Assembly (NCBI RefSeq): GCF_034259325.1
Contig: NZ_JAXIVS010000018.1
Span: forward strand, 62,001-126,000
Reading direction: 5' to 3'
DNA: 64,000 nucleotides
From: Hyalangium ruber
GTDB lineage: Bacteria > Myxococcota > Myxococcia > Myxococcales > Myxococcaceae
A model generated the notes under the pieces. The model ran no database searches, was not told where the DNA came from, and was given only the letters and a program-made list of their open reading frames with translations. Position 1 is the stretch's first letter, and every line of letters begins with the position of its first letter. Made by a program: the position numbers and the translations under genes. Of this stretch, positions 48,013 to 56,696 are shown one piece after another.

Positions 48013-48660
48013 CTACAGGTAGCGCTTCACGGGCGGCTCGGACCGGGCGGCCTCGGTCCACTTCTGTAGCGCCGGCAGGGCGAGCACCGCGTCCCGGTAG
48101 GCCTTTCCCACTGCGTCCAGCTCCACGTCATAGGTGACGAAGCGGGTGACGACGGGGGCGTAGAAGGCATCGGCGATGGAGAAGTGCCCGAAGAGGAAGG
48201 GCCCGCCCTGGCCGAAGCGCGAGCGGCAGTCGTTCCACAGCGCCTGGATGCGGGCGATGTCCTCGGCCACGCCCGGGGCGCGCCCCTTGCCCGGCTTCCG
48301 GGCGTGGAGGTCCATGCTCATGTTCTGCCGCAGCGCGGAGAAGCCCGAGTGCATCTCGGCCGTCACCGCGCGAGCCATGGCGCGAGCGGCCTTGTCCTCG
48401 GGCCACAGCCGCGCCTGGGGGAACGTCTCCGCCAGGTACTCGCAGATGGCCAGCGAGTCCCAGATGTGGATGGCGCCGTGCTGGAGCGCTGGCAGCCGGC
48501 CACTGGGCGAGTAGCGGGCGATCTCCGCGGCGGTGTTGGGCTCATCCAGCGCCACCACCACCTCGCGGAAGGGCTGACCCGTGTGGGCCAGCGCGAGGTA
48601 CGGCCGCAGCGACCAGGAGGAGTAGTTCTTCGAAGCGACGATGAGGGTGATGTCGGACAT
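48013..48660 (-). CDS. Glutathione S-transferase
   Basis: A 215-residue protein. The N-terminal thioredoxin-fold domain contains SKNYSSWSLRPYLAL (candidate catalytic Ser) and SGRLPAL; the C-terminal helical domain follows from ~95. It belongs to the bacterial GST group with Ser active site. It overlaps nothing and faces the HAD gene with 10 bp between stops. Confidence 0.9.
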   Translation of the reverse strand: MSDITLIVASKNYSSWSLRPYLALAHTGQPFREVVVALDEPNTAAEIARYSPSGRLPALQHGAIHIWDSLAICEYLAETFPQARLWPEDKAARAMARAVTAEMHSGFSALRQNMSMDLHARKPGKGRAPGVAEDIARIQALWNDCRSRFGQGGPFLFGHFSIADAFYAPVVTRFVTYDVELDAVGKAYRDAVLALPALQKWTEAARSEPPVKRYL

Positions 48661-48691
48661 GGGCGGCACCTTAGCGCCCATGTGCCGGCGC

Positions 48692-49300
48692 TCAACTGCT
48701 GGCGCGCCGCTGGGTGAAGAAGAGCGAACGGAAGCGCGCGAAGAGCGCCGGGCGGACGACGTTGCGCCGGGGCTCGATGCGGAACACCGCCACCGGCAGG
48801 CGGATGCGCTTGAGCTCCGAGCGCCCCAGTCGGTGGGCTGGCGGCAGGGGGTGGCCCTCCACCTCGCGCGCCACCGCCTCGCTGACATAGAGGGTGCCGG
48901 GCTGGGCGAGCGCCTCGAGGCGCGCCGCCAGGTTCACGCCCTCGCCAAAGACTTCCCCATTCTGATGGACGACCGGCCCCAGGTGGACGCCGACGCGCAG
49001 CTCCATCCGCTGATCCGGAGCGGCCAGCCGGTTGCGCCCGGCGACCCGCTCCTGGAGCGCGACACCAAAGCGCACCGCCGACAGCCCTCGCTCGAACTCG
49101 AGCAGGAAGCCGTCCTCCATCATCTTCACTTCACGGCCACCATGCCGCGGAAGCAGCTCCCGCACGAGGCGTGCATGCTCCTCGAGGAGCGGGAACTCCA
49201 GTGACTGTAGCTGCGAGCCAGGACCCACCATGGCGGTAGACATGATGGCGGTGACTTGGCGTTTCTCGGGTTCAGGCGCTTCCATCAGAGAAGCCTCCAT
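48692..49300 (-). CDS. Degenerate class III adenylate/guanylate cyclase homologue
   Basis: A 202-residue protein (start ATG 49300; ATG 49285 also has a GGAGG element). The cyclase fold is clear: VTAIMSTAMVG, VKMMEDGFLLEF, GVHLGPVVHQNGE, FGEGVNLAARLEALA. The first metal-binding Asp, found in active relatives as ADVVG, is replaced by Ala23; the second Asp (Asp63, in MEDG instead of TGDG) and the transition-state Asn and Arg remain. It probably has weak or no activity and may regulate another cyclase or bind nucleotides. No sensor domain is fused. Confidence 0.8.
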   Translation of the reverse strand: MEASLMEAPEPEKRQVTAIMSTAMVGPGSQLQSLEFPLLEEHARLVRELLPRHGGREVKMMEDGFLLEFERGLSAVRFGVALQERVAGRNRLAAPDQRMELRVGVHLGPVVHQNGEVFGEGVNLAARLEALAQPGTLYVSEAVAREVEGHPLPPAHRLGRSELKRIRLPVAVFRIEPRRNVVRPALFARFRSLFFTQRRASS

Positions 49301-49558
49301 TCCCCCCCAGTGCTGGCAGGGATGTTAACCCAAGAACAGATTCACGGTGCCAGGGGCGCGCAGTGAAACTGTCCCTGCTGGGTAGGATGAGAGCTGCTCA
49401 TTCCTGACGCGACGCACAACCCTGTGTGTTCCAAGCTTCACACTGGGCCAGGCAACCCACGGGGGCAGGCGGTTCTGGCGAGTCCGGTGTCGGACAAGGC
49501 CTCCATCGAGCGCGACGGGAGGCCTCAGGCTCTGAGGAAGCGCGGGGTGGGCGAACCC

Positions 49559-51619
49559 CTACCGGGGCTGAGCCGCGCGCAGCTCCTCCACGAGGCGCTG
49601 GGCGGCGTAGACATGCTCGAGCGCGGCGAGCAACCCCGCCCCATGCACGGCCACCGCGCGGTGGGTTTGAGGCACGTAGGCGTACCGGGCCCCGAGCGAG
49701 TGCAGGTTGCTGTCGAAGATGAGCCCCACCACGTGCCCGTCCCTGTTCACCACGGGCGAGCCGGAGTTGCCGCCGATGATGTCGTTGGTGGTGGCCATGT
49801 CCAGCGGCGTCTCCTGAGGCACCTTGCCCTGAGCCGCCAGCCACGAGTCCGGCAGCCGGAAGGGCTCCTTGCCGGTGTGGCGGGCCCACGCACCGGCGAA
49901 GGTGGTGAGGGGCGCCACCGCGCGGCCATTCTCCTCCCAGCCCTTCACCGCGCCGTAGCTCAGGCGCAGGGTGAAGGTGGCATCCGGGTAACCCGTGGTG
50001 CCGTACACCGCGAGGTGCGCCTGGGCGATTCGCTCATTGCTGCGCTTGAGCACCGCCTCCACCGTGTCCTCGTAGCGCTTGCGCGCCGCGCGTGCCGCCG
50101 CGTCCACCTTGCGCGCCAGCACCACCATCGGATCCTCCGAGGCCTCCACCGCCGCCTTGCCGCCTTCCAGCAGCGCCTGCCGCACCTTCACGTCCCGGAG
50201 CTTCGAGCCCGTCACCAGCGCGCGCGCCAGCTCCGCCGGAGCCTCGCGGCCCAGCACCGCCTGGACGAAGGGCTCGTCGGCGCCCAGCGTCTCGCGCAGC
50301 CGGTTGAGGCTGAACGCCAGCGTGGCCACCTCCAGCTCCTCGGGAATGGGCGCCTCGCGCAGCAACTGCTGGCGAAGCGTGGGGAGCTGAGCATCCGTGT
50401 ACTCCCGCAACCGCTCCGCGTTGGGCTTGGGCAGCTCCTCTGCGGCGCGCACCAGATGCCTCGCCAGGGTGAAGAGCTCGGACTGGAAGCCGTCTCCCGC
50501 CTCCTTCATGCGGTACTCGGGCAGCATGGGGCGGTACACCTGCAGCGCCTTGGCCACCTCCTCCCAGGCCCCCGCAGTGGAGGCCTTCAGCTTGGGGTTG
50601 GCGGTCACCCGGGCCCGCAGCGCCGCCTCCTCCTTTCGCTTCAGGGAGAGCAGCGATGGGTCCGCCAGCGCCTGGTGCCGACCGCGCAGCGCCTTGAGCC
50701 CGTTCTCCACCGAGCGCAGCCGCGCGCGGGTGGTGCGCAGGCGCTCCGGCGAGCCGCTGGAGAACTCGCGCAGCATGCCGCGCAGCTCCGAGAGGTGCAG
50801 CAGGGTGTAGGGCAGCGCCACGTCCCGCTGGAACTCCAGCTCCGCCACGCTGCTCTTGCGCTCGGTACCCCCTGGGTGGCCGGAGACGAAGACGAGCTCC
50901 CCCTCCTTCACGCTCTGCTTCGCCCAGGGCAGGTAGTGCGGGCTCTGGGCCGGCTGGCCATTCTCCCACACGCGCAGGAAGGCCACGTCATAGCCATAGC
51001 GGGGGAAGTTGAAGTTGTCCGGGTCTCCCCCAAAGCTGGCCATGGGGAACTCGGGGGCGAAGGCCAGGCGCACATCCTGGAAGCGGCGGTACTTATAAAG
51101 GTGGTACTTGCCTCCGTTGAAGAGCGTCACCACGTCACAGCGCACCTCTGGCCCGGTGGCGCACGCCGCCTCCACTTTGGCCATCTCCGCCTTGAGGCCT
51201 GTGTTGAAGGCCGCGCCGCTGAGCCCCTGAGTGGCGGCATTCATACGCGCGGTGATGTCCGTCATCTCCACGAGCTGATTGGCCTCCACCTTGGGGCAGC
51301 GCAGCTCATCCTTCGGCTCGGGCGCGACGAAGCCCGTGGCCAGCAGGTCCTTGCGCGGCGAGGACAGGTCCTCCACACAGCCGCGAATGCAGTGGTGGTT
51401 GGTCATCACCAACCCCTGGGGGGAGACGAAGCTGGCCGAGCACCCACCCGCCAGCCGCACGGAGCCCAGGCGGACCTGGTTCAGCCAGGCCTGCGTCGGA
51501 GCAAAGCCGTAGGCTCGCTTCACGGCTTCGGAAGGGAAGGCGTCATAGGTCCACATCCCCTCCTCCGCGCGGGCGGAGAGGGACAGCAGCAGGCCAAGGG
51601 CGAGCAGAAGGCGGTACAC
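49559..51619 (-). CDS. S46-family dipeptidyl-peptidase (DPP7/DPP11-like)
   Basis: A 686-residue secreted peptidase from GTG 51619 with a signal peptide (YRLLLALGLLLSLSARA). The triad is visible in MTNHHCIRGC (His), PRYGYDVAFLRVW (Asp), and GGNSGSPVVN (Ser). Between them a long helical domain separates the chymotrypsin-like halves, as in DPP11. S46 enzymes cut dipeptides from N-termini in the periplasm or at the surface. This supports a predatory or proteolytic lifestyle. The gap downstream (49301-49558, 258 bp) has no gene I can support. Confidence 0.9.
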   Translation of the reverse strand: MYRLLLALGLLLSLSARAEEGMWTYDAFPSEAVKRAYGFAPTQAWLNQVRLGSVRLAGGCSASFVSPQGLVMTNHHCIRGCVEDLSSPRKDLLATGFVAPEPKDELRCPKVEANQLVEMTDITARMNAATQGLSGAAFNTGLKAEMAKVEAACATGPEVRCDVVTLFNGGKYHLYKYRRFQDVRLAFAPEFPMASFGGDPDNFNFPRYGYDVAFLRVWENGQPAQSPHYLPWAKQSVKEGELVFVSGHPGGTERKSSVAELEFQRDVALPYTLLHLSELRGMLREFSSGSPERLRTTRARLRSVENGLKALRGRHQALADPSLLSLKRKEEAALRARVTANPKLKASTAGAWEEVAKALQVYRPMLPEYRMKEAGDGFQSELFTLARHLVRAAEELPKPNAERLREYTDAQLPTLRQQLLREAPIPEELEVATLAFSLNRLRETLGADEPFVQAVLGREAPAELARALVTGSKLRDVKVRQALLEGGKAAVEASEDPMVVLARKVDAAARAARKRYEDTVEAVLKRSNERIAQAHLAVYGTTGYPDATFTLRLSYGAVKGWEENGRAVAPLTTFAGAWARHTGKEPFRLPDSWLAAQGKVPQETPLDMATTNDIIGGNSGSPVVNRDGHVVGLIFDSNLHSLGARYAYVPQTHRAVAVHGAGLLAALEHVYAAQRLVEELRAAQPR

Positions 51620-51748
51620 GGGCGGGCGTCCTTGCGGGAATCGACGGGGGCGCCTGTTCTTTCCTGGGAGGATGCCCGCGTCAACTCCATGCGCCTGGCC
51701 ACGCATGGGACTTGAGTCGCGAGCCAAGAGGCCGGAAGGTGTACCCGA

Positions 51749-52891
51749 ATGCCCGCGAAGCACTACATCTACCTGGTCCCCGGCTTCTTCGGCTTCACCA
51801 ACCTGGGGGAGCTGGTCTACTTCGGCCACGTCCGAGACTTCCTCCAGGCGGAGTTTGCCCGGCGGGGGGTGGAGGCGGAGGTGGTGAACATCCTCTCGCA
51901 CCCTACGGCCTCCATCCGGCAGCGGGCCGCGGACCTGCTCACGGGAGTGCAGACCACCGCCAGTGCGGACGAGGGGCCCATCCACCTCGTTGGCCACTCC
52001 ACCGGAGGGCTGGACTCGCGGCTGTTCGTCAGCCCGGGGGCCTCGCTGCGCGAGGGGCTGGAGTTGGAATCCTATGCACGGCGGGTACGCACGGTGGTGA
52101 CGGTGTCCACGCCGCACGCGGGCACGCCCCTGGCGTCCTTCTTCCTGGGGCTGTTTGGCCAGCAGCTCTTGAAGCTGCTGACGCTCTTCACGGTGTACGT
52201 GCTGCGCTTCGGGCGGCTGCCGCTGAAGGTGGCCTTCCGGCTGGGGCACCTGCTGGCGCGGGCGGATAATCAGCTCGGCTGGAAGCAGACGATCCTGGAC
52301 CAGCTCTTCGACCAACTGCTGGGAGACTTCTCGGCGGACCGGCGCGAGGCGCTCTCGCGCTTCCTAGGGGACGTGGGCAAGGACACCTCGCTCATTCCCC
52401 AGCTCACGCCCGAGGGAATCGACCTGTTCAACGCGGGGTGCGCGGACCGGCCCGGGGTCCGTTACGGCTCGGTGGTGACGCAGGCCCGGCCGCCCTCGCT
52501 GCGCACCCGGTTCTCGGCGGGGCTCGACCCGTACGCGCAAATCACGCACACGGTGTACGCGTTCGTCTACGGCCAGACGCAGCGCATGCCGCTGAACAGG
52601 GTTCCGCCGCACACGCCGGAGCAGACCGCGGCGCTGGTGGAGGCCTTCGGGGCCCTGCCGGGGCTGCAGGCGTGTGATGGCATCGTCCCCACGCGCTCGC
52701 AGGTCTACGGCAAGGTGATTGGGGCGGTACGGGCCGACCACCTGGACGCCATCGGGCACTTCGACCAGCCCTCGCACCAGCCGCCGCACGTGGACTGGCT
52801 CATCTCCGGCTCCGGCTTCCGTCGTCCCCAGTTCGAGAAGCTCTGGAAGGACGTGGCCGACTTCCTCCTGGCGGAAGAAGCGCCGCGCTGA
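51749..52891 (+). CDS. Lipase-like alpha/beta hydrolase
   Basis: A 380-residue protein. The oxyanion opening is YIYLVPGFFGFTN, the nucleophile elbow VGHSTGGLDSR and a late His in AIGHFDQ. A hydrophobic stretch (ASFFLGLFGQQLLKLLTLF) follows the elbow and may be a lid. No signal peptide. Similar to bacterial triacylglycerol lipases. Divergent from the S46 gene; a 26-bp palindrome begins 16 bp after its stop. Confidence 0.85.
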   Translation: MPAKHYIYLVPGFFGFTNLGELVYFGHVRDFLQAEFARRGVEAEVVNILSHPTASIRQRAADLLTGVQTTASADEGPIHLVGHSTGGLDSRLFVSPGASLREGLELESYARRVRTVVTVSTPHAGTPLASFFLGLFGQQLLKLLTLFTVYVLRFGRLPLKVAFRLGHLLARADNQLGWKQTILDQLFDQLLGDFSADRREALSRFLGDVGKDTSLIPQLTPEGIDLFNAGCADRPGVRYGSVVTQARPPSLRTRFSAGLDPYAQITHTVYAFVYGQTQRMPLNRVPPHTPEQTAALVEAFGALPGLQACDGIVPTRSQVYGKVIGAVRADHLDAIGHFDQPSHQPPHVDWLISGSGFRRPQFEKLWKDVADFLLAEEAPR

Positions 52892-52906
52892 GCCCGGTGC
52901 GAAAAA

Positions 52907-52932
52907 GTCACTTCTAGACCTCTAGAAGTGAC
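52907..52932. promoter_or_regulatory. 26-bp palindrome (GTCACTTCTAGA-CC-TCTAGAAGTGAC)
   Basis: Two perfect 12-base arms (52907-52918 and 52921-52932) around CC. As RNA it forms an 11-bp stem with a 4-base loop. On the minus strand five T follow directly, so it would be an intrinsic terminator for transcription in that direction; on the plus strand no U-run follows. It lies 16 bp after the lipase stop and 167 bp before the gene at 53099. It could be an operator or terminator. Confidence 0.55.
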
Positions 52933-53098
52933 CTGACCGCAACCGTCCACGCCGTGAGACGCAGGAGTCCAGCCGCTTGGACGCCTGCGAGCGCATCTCC
53001 TTGCCTCCGAAGGAGCGCTGCTCTGGCACGTGTACTGCACTGCCGCGGGCTCGCCGCGTTGACGTGGTGTCAGCGCAGCACTCCAAAGGAGGACCGAC

Positions 53099-53779
53099 AT
53101 GAATCCCGGTATAGATAGCAGTGCAACCACGGTGATGACGCTGGAACAGGCACGTGACGCCCTGCTCCAGCTCGCGGAGCAGACGAACATCAACCACCAC
53201 CGCATCGGCCACATCTACAACTACGTGGTGGGGAAGAAGCTGGCGGAGACGAGCGGGTACAAGAACGCCCAGGTCTACTTCAGCCAGCACGTCAAGGTGC
53301 TCTCGCAGGCGATGCTCAGCATGTGCGGCACCGTGGCGCGAGCCTTCACCGAGACGGCCTGCGTCAACTACGGCGTGTACCGGCTGAGCGCACTGCTGAC
53401 CTACGCCAAGGCCAATGCCCTCCAGCTCTCGCGAGAAGAGCCAGGCCCCACGCCCATCAACGTGCCGACGGAAGATGGGCAGTCCGTGGAGCAGAAGCTC
53501 TTTGCCGACTGCACCCTGGAAGAGCTGAAACTGGCGGTGAAGTCCAAGCGCGAGCAGGACCGCACGCCACTGCCGGACCAGGACCAGGCTCGGGTTCAGG
53601 CCCTGCGCGAGAGCATCGCCCGGCACTTCACCGGGCAAGAGCCCTCGAGGACGAACGTCAAGGCGAGGGTCCTCAAGGACATCACCTACGTCACGCTGCA
53701 GGACGTGCCTGTCACGCATCTGGAGCGACTGACCGAGGCGCTGGTCGACGGCATCATCTTCTCGCGTCCCGCCACGTAG
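53099..53779 (+). CDS. Uncharacterised helical protein
   Basis: A 226-residue cytoplasmic protein with a strong AAAGGAGG upstream. The N-terminus is helical (LEQARDALLQLAEQTNINHH). Residues ~75-115 (SQAMLSMCGTVARAFTETAC, VNYGVYRLSALLTYAKA) read like a helix-turn-helix-type segment. A charged linker (KLAVKSKREQDRTPLPDQDQ) follows. I do not recognise the family. A palindrome 167 bp upstream and the HNH gene downstream (57 bp) make a DNA-binding or mobile-element role possible, but this is inference. Confidence 0.7.
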   Translation: MNPGIDSSATTVMTLEQARDALLQLAEQTNINHHRIGHIYNYVVGKKLAETSGYKNAQVYFSQHVKVLSQAMLSMCGTVARAFTETACVNYGVYRLSALLTYAKANALQLSREEPGPTPINVPTEDGQSVEQKLFADCTLEELKLAVKSKREQDRTPLPDQDQARVQALRESIARHFTGQEPSRTNVKARVLKDITYVTLQDVPVTHLERLTEALVDGIIFSRPAT

Positions 53780-53835
53780 GCGGTTGCCAGGCAGGGGCCT
53801 CTGGAGTCGCGCTATGCTGTGCCTGCTCCCAGGGC

Positions 53836-54783
53836 ATGCCCGCTTCCTCCTTCTCCAGCACCGATCCTGATTGGCCCATTCGGCAGGCCGCGTTCCAGCG
53901 GCTCGCCGAGCTGACGCGGCTACACGGTGGGGTGCTGCCCTGGGACAAGGTGGCCGAAGGCTTCAGCTTTCGTGGTGAGCCCCTCTACTTCGCAACCAAG
54001 GCAGAGGGCATCTTCCGACCACGGCAGATGCAAGGCGGGGCGCTGTCCATCAAGACCACCGTCCCTCGGCGGGGGCGCATTGCCCGCTACGACGACATCG
54101 CCTCGGATGATGGAGCCTTCTTCTACCGCTTCAAGGGAGAGGATCCCCAGAATCACTCCAACCAGTTGCTCGCCAGGGCCGAAGCACTCAAGGCCCCGCT
54201 CATCTACTTCTATGGCGTGGCGCCCGGCATGTATCGCCCCATCTGGCCCGCGTACATTGCCCGCTTCGAGCCCCAAACCCTCACCTGTGAAGTCGTCGCG
54301 GACGAAGCCTTGCCGGTCGAACCTCCCGGGACAGCGCTCCACGACGCGACGGCGGACCGTATCCGCCGTGGGTACATCACCGTCCAGGCCAAGAAGCGCA
54401 TCCACCAGGAGACCTTCAGGCTCCATGTGCTCGATGCCTACGGCTGTCGCTGCGCCATCTGCCGCCTCCCCCGCCCCGAGCTGCTCCAGGCAGCGCACAT
54501 CCTCCCCGACCGGGATGAGCGCGGCGTTCCCGAGGTGCCCAACGGACTGGCCCTGTGCCACCTCCATCACGGCGCCTTCGACGCGGATCTGCTGGGCATC
54601 CGCCCGGATGGGCACATCGAGTTGGCTCCCACCCTTCGGGAGACACGTGACGGCCCTACCCTGGAACATGCGCTCAAGGCCTTTGATGGACAGCCCATCA
54701 TCAAGCCCGTCCGGCAAGACCACTGGCCTCGCGAGCAGTTCCTGGAAGAGCGCTACGCCCGGTTCCTTCAGCGCGCGGCCTGA
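53836..54783 (+). CDS. HNH endonuclease
   Basis: A 315-residue protein from ATG 53836. The C-terminal domain (residues ~205-265) has CAIC, LLQAAHILPDRDERG and NGLALCHLHHGAFDADL, the HNH_2-type nuclease with zinc Cys and His-Asn-His residues. The N-terminal ~200 residues (RQMQGGALSIKTTVPRRGR; ALKAPLIYFYGVAPGMY) form a domain found ahead of HNH nucleases in restriction-type proteins. No partner methylase is nearby. The DNA target is unknown. Confidence 0.85.
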   Translation: MPASSFSSTDPDWPIRQAAFQRLAELTRLHGGVLPWDKVAEGFSFRGEPLYFATKAEGIFRPRQMQGGALSIKTTVPRRGRIARYDDIASDDGAFFYRFKGEDPQNHSNQLLARAEALKAPLIYFYGVAPGMYRPIWPAYIARFEPQTLTCEVVADEALPVEPPGTALHDATADRIRRGYITVQAKKRIHQETFRLHVLDAYGCRCAICRLPRPELLQAAHILPDRDERGVPEVPNGLALCHLHHGAFDADLLGIRPDGHIELAPTLRETRDGPTLEHALKAFDGQPIIKPVRQDHWPREQFLEERYARFLQRAA

Positions 54784-54789
54784 CCTCCC

Positions 54790-55281
54790 TCAGAGCTTCT
54801 TCACCGCGTCGAGGAAGCGCACCTCGGTGACGACGGTGCCATCCTCGGCCAGCAGCTTCACGGGCAGCCACGCCTCGGCTTTGTCACCCTTCTGGCGCAG
54901 CGCGCCCTCCAACGCGGAGAACACCTCGGCGGGTGGCTCGCAGAGGGCATACACCTTGCCCCGGCCTTGGGAGCGGAAGTCCGCCTCCACCCGCTTCACG
55001 AGCGAGCGGTACGCGTTGGGCGGAAAGCGACGCAGGAGCCACAGGCCCGCGGTCAGCTCCGCCGCCGTCATCTGCACACCGAAGTAGAGAGCGCCCACGT
55101 GGTTCTTCGTGCGCCGCTTGAGCGGCACGGAGATGTGGGCGCGCGTGTCCGACACCTCCTCCACCTTGAGCCCCAGCCCGCCCGCCGCGGGGATGATTCG
55201 GGGCAGCGCGGCGCTCAGCAGGAGGTTCGCCGTGCCAGGAGACAGCTGCCGCAACCGCTCGAGGACGTCCATGGCTCGCAT
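54790..55281 (-). CDS. DUF4442 hotdog-fold protein
   Basis: A 163-residue protein. VEEVSDTRAHISVPLKRRTK and NHVGALYFGVQMTAAELTAG match DUF4442/PaaI-like hotdog thioesterases, with the helix after GALYFG typical of the fold. It ends 6 bp from the convergent HNH gene. It probably hydrolyses an acyl-CoA. The exact substrate is unknown. Confidence 0.85.
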   Translation of the reverse strand: MRAMDVLERLRQLSPGTANLLLSAALPRIIPAAGGLGLKVEEVSDTRAHISVPLKRRTKNHVGALYFGVQMTAAELTAGLWLLRRFPPNAYRSLVKRVEADFRSQGRGKVYALCEPPAEVFSALEGALRQKGDKAEAWLPVKLLAEDGTVVTEVRFLDAVKKL

Positions 55282-55349
55282 GGGTTTCCTCTAAGAGCTT
55301 TGGTCGCGCCCCGTCAACCCGGCCGTCTACAGTGTACCCAGGAGGGCAC

Positions 55350-56696
55350 ATGGCCCCGGACGCGGACGTCATCATCATCGGCGCGGGGGTGGCGGGACTC
55401 ACCACGGCCCGAGCGCTCACCCGGGCTGGCGCCTCCGTCCTCGTGCTGGAAGCCCGAGACCGCGTGGGCGGGCGCACGCTGAGCCAGCCCGTGGGAGGGG
55501 ATGTGGTGGACCTGGGAGGCCAGTGGGTCGGGCCCCACCAGCGCCACATCCTGCGGCTGGCGGATGAACTCGGCCTGAAGCGCTTCCCCCAGTTCCACCA
55601 CGGCACCAAGGTGTTGGACATCCGAGGCGAGCGCCGCACCTACCGAGGCAAGGTGCCATCGCTGCCGCTGCTGAGCCTGTTGGATCTCCAGCGCTCCGTG
55701 TGGAAGCTGGACAGGCTCGCCCGCCAGGTGCCGTTGGAAGCACCCCACGCGGCGCCCAAGGCCGCCGAGTGGGATGCCCTTTCCCTGGAGGAGTGGAAGC
55801 AGCGGCACATCCCCACCTGGGGCGCCCAGGCAGCGCTGGACGTGGCCACGCGGGCCATCTTCGGCGCCGAGCCGCGCGAGCTGTCCTTCCTCCACTTCCT
55901 CTTCTACGTCCACTCCAACGGCGGGCTGATGCCGCTGGCGGAGATCGAGAACGGCGCGCAGGCCGAGCGCCTGGAGGGGGGCGCGCAGGGCATCTCCCGC
56001 AGGATGGCCGAGCCCCTGGGAGCGCGCGTGGTGCTCTCGGCGCCCGTGCGCGCGGTACACCAGGACGCCAACGGAGTCACGGTGCATGGAGAGGGGCGCA
56101 GTTGGACCGCCCGCTACGCGGTGGTGGCGGTGCCCCCCGCGCTCGCCGAGCGGATGGACTTCGGCGCGGAGCTACCGGCCACGCGCCGACGCGCGCACAC
56201 GGAGCTCCCCATGGGCAGCGTCATCAAGATGGTGGCCACCTACGCCCGCCCCTTCTGGCGCGAGGCAGGCTACTCGGGCGAAGCGGTGAGTGACGTGGGG
56301 CCCATTCGGCTGTGCTTCGATGACTCGGGGCCGGGCGGGCACCACCCGGCCCTCGTGGGCTTCTTCCTCGGAGACACCGCGAAGGCCTGGACGCAGAAGC
56401 GCGCCGAGGAGCGCCAGCGCGCTGCCCTGGAATGCCTGGCGCGCTTCTTCGGTCCCGAGGCTCTCGCGCCCACCGCCTACGCGGACCTGGATTGGATCGC
56501 CGAGCCGTGGAGCACGGGTTGCTACGTGGGCCTGCCCCGCCTTGGGACGCTGACCGCCATTGGGGACGCGCTGAGGGCTCCGTGCGGCCGGGTACACTGG
56601 GCGGGCACGGAGACGGCGCGGGAGGGCTGCGGCTACATCGACGGAGCGGTGGAGTCGGGTGAGCGCGCCGCCACCGAGCTCTCCGCGAGAAGGTGA
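55350..56696 (+). CDS. Flavin monoamine oxidase-family protein
   Basis: A 448-residue flavoenzyme from ATG 55350 (GGAGGG RBS; GTG at 55332 also in frame). The N-terminal FAD motif is VIIIGAGVAGLTTARALTRA, and the C-terminal FAD block is GRVHWAGTETAREGCGYIDG. ARDRVGGRT and DLGGQWVGPHQ are typical of amine oxidases. It oxidises amines with FAD, releasing peroxide. Its stop overlaps the GTG start of the SelO gene (GTGA), so both are translationally coupled. Confidence 0.9.
   Translation: MAPDADVIIIGAGVAGLTTARALTRAGASVLVLEARDRVGGRTLSQPVGGDVVDLGGQWVGPHQRHILRLADELGLKRFPQFHHGTKVLDIRGERRTYRGKVPSLPLLSLLDLQRSVWKLDRLARQVPLEAPHAAPKAAEWDALSLEEWKQRHIPTWGAQAALDVATRAIFGAEPRELSFLHFLFYVHSNGGLMPLAEIENGAQAERLEGGAQGISRRMAEPLGARVVLSAPVRAVHQDANGVTVHGEGRSWTARYAVVAVPPALAERMDFGAELPATRRRAHTELPMGSVIKMVATYARPFWREAGYSGEAVSDVGPIRLCFDDSGPGGHHPALVGFFLGDTAKAWTQKRAEERQRAALECLARFFGPEALAPTAYADLDWIAEPWSTGCYVGLPRLGTLTAIGDALRAPCGRVHWAGTETAREGCGYIDGAVESGERAATELSARR

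Noticed and set aside
49424-51715. Long plus-strand frame opposite the S46 peptidase
   Set aside because: Composition is a mirror of the peptidase codons; the triad and signal peptide lie on the minus strand.
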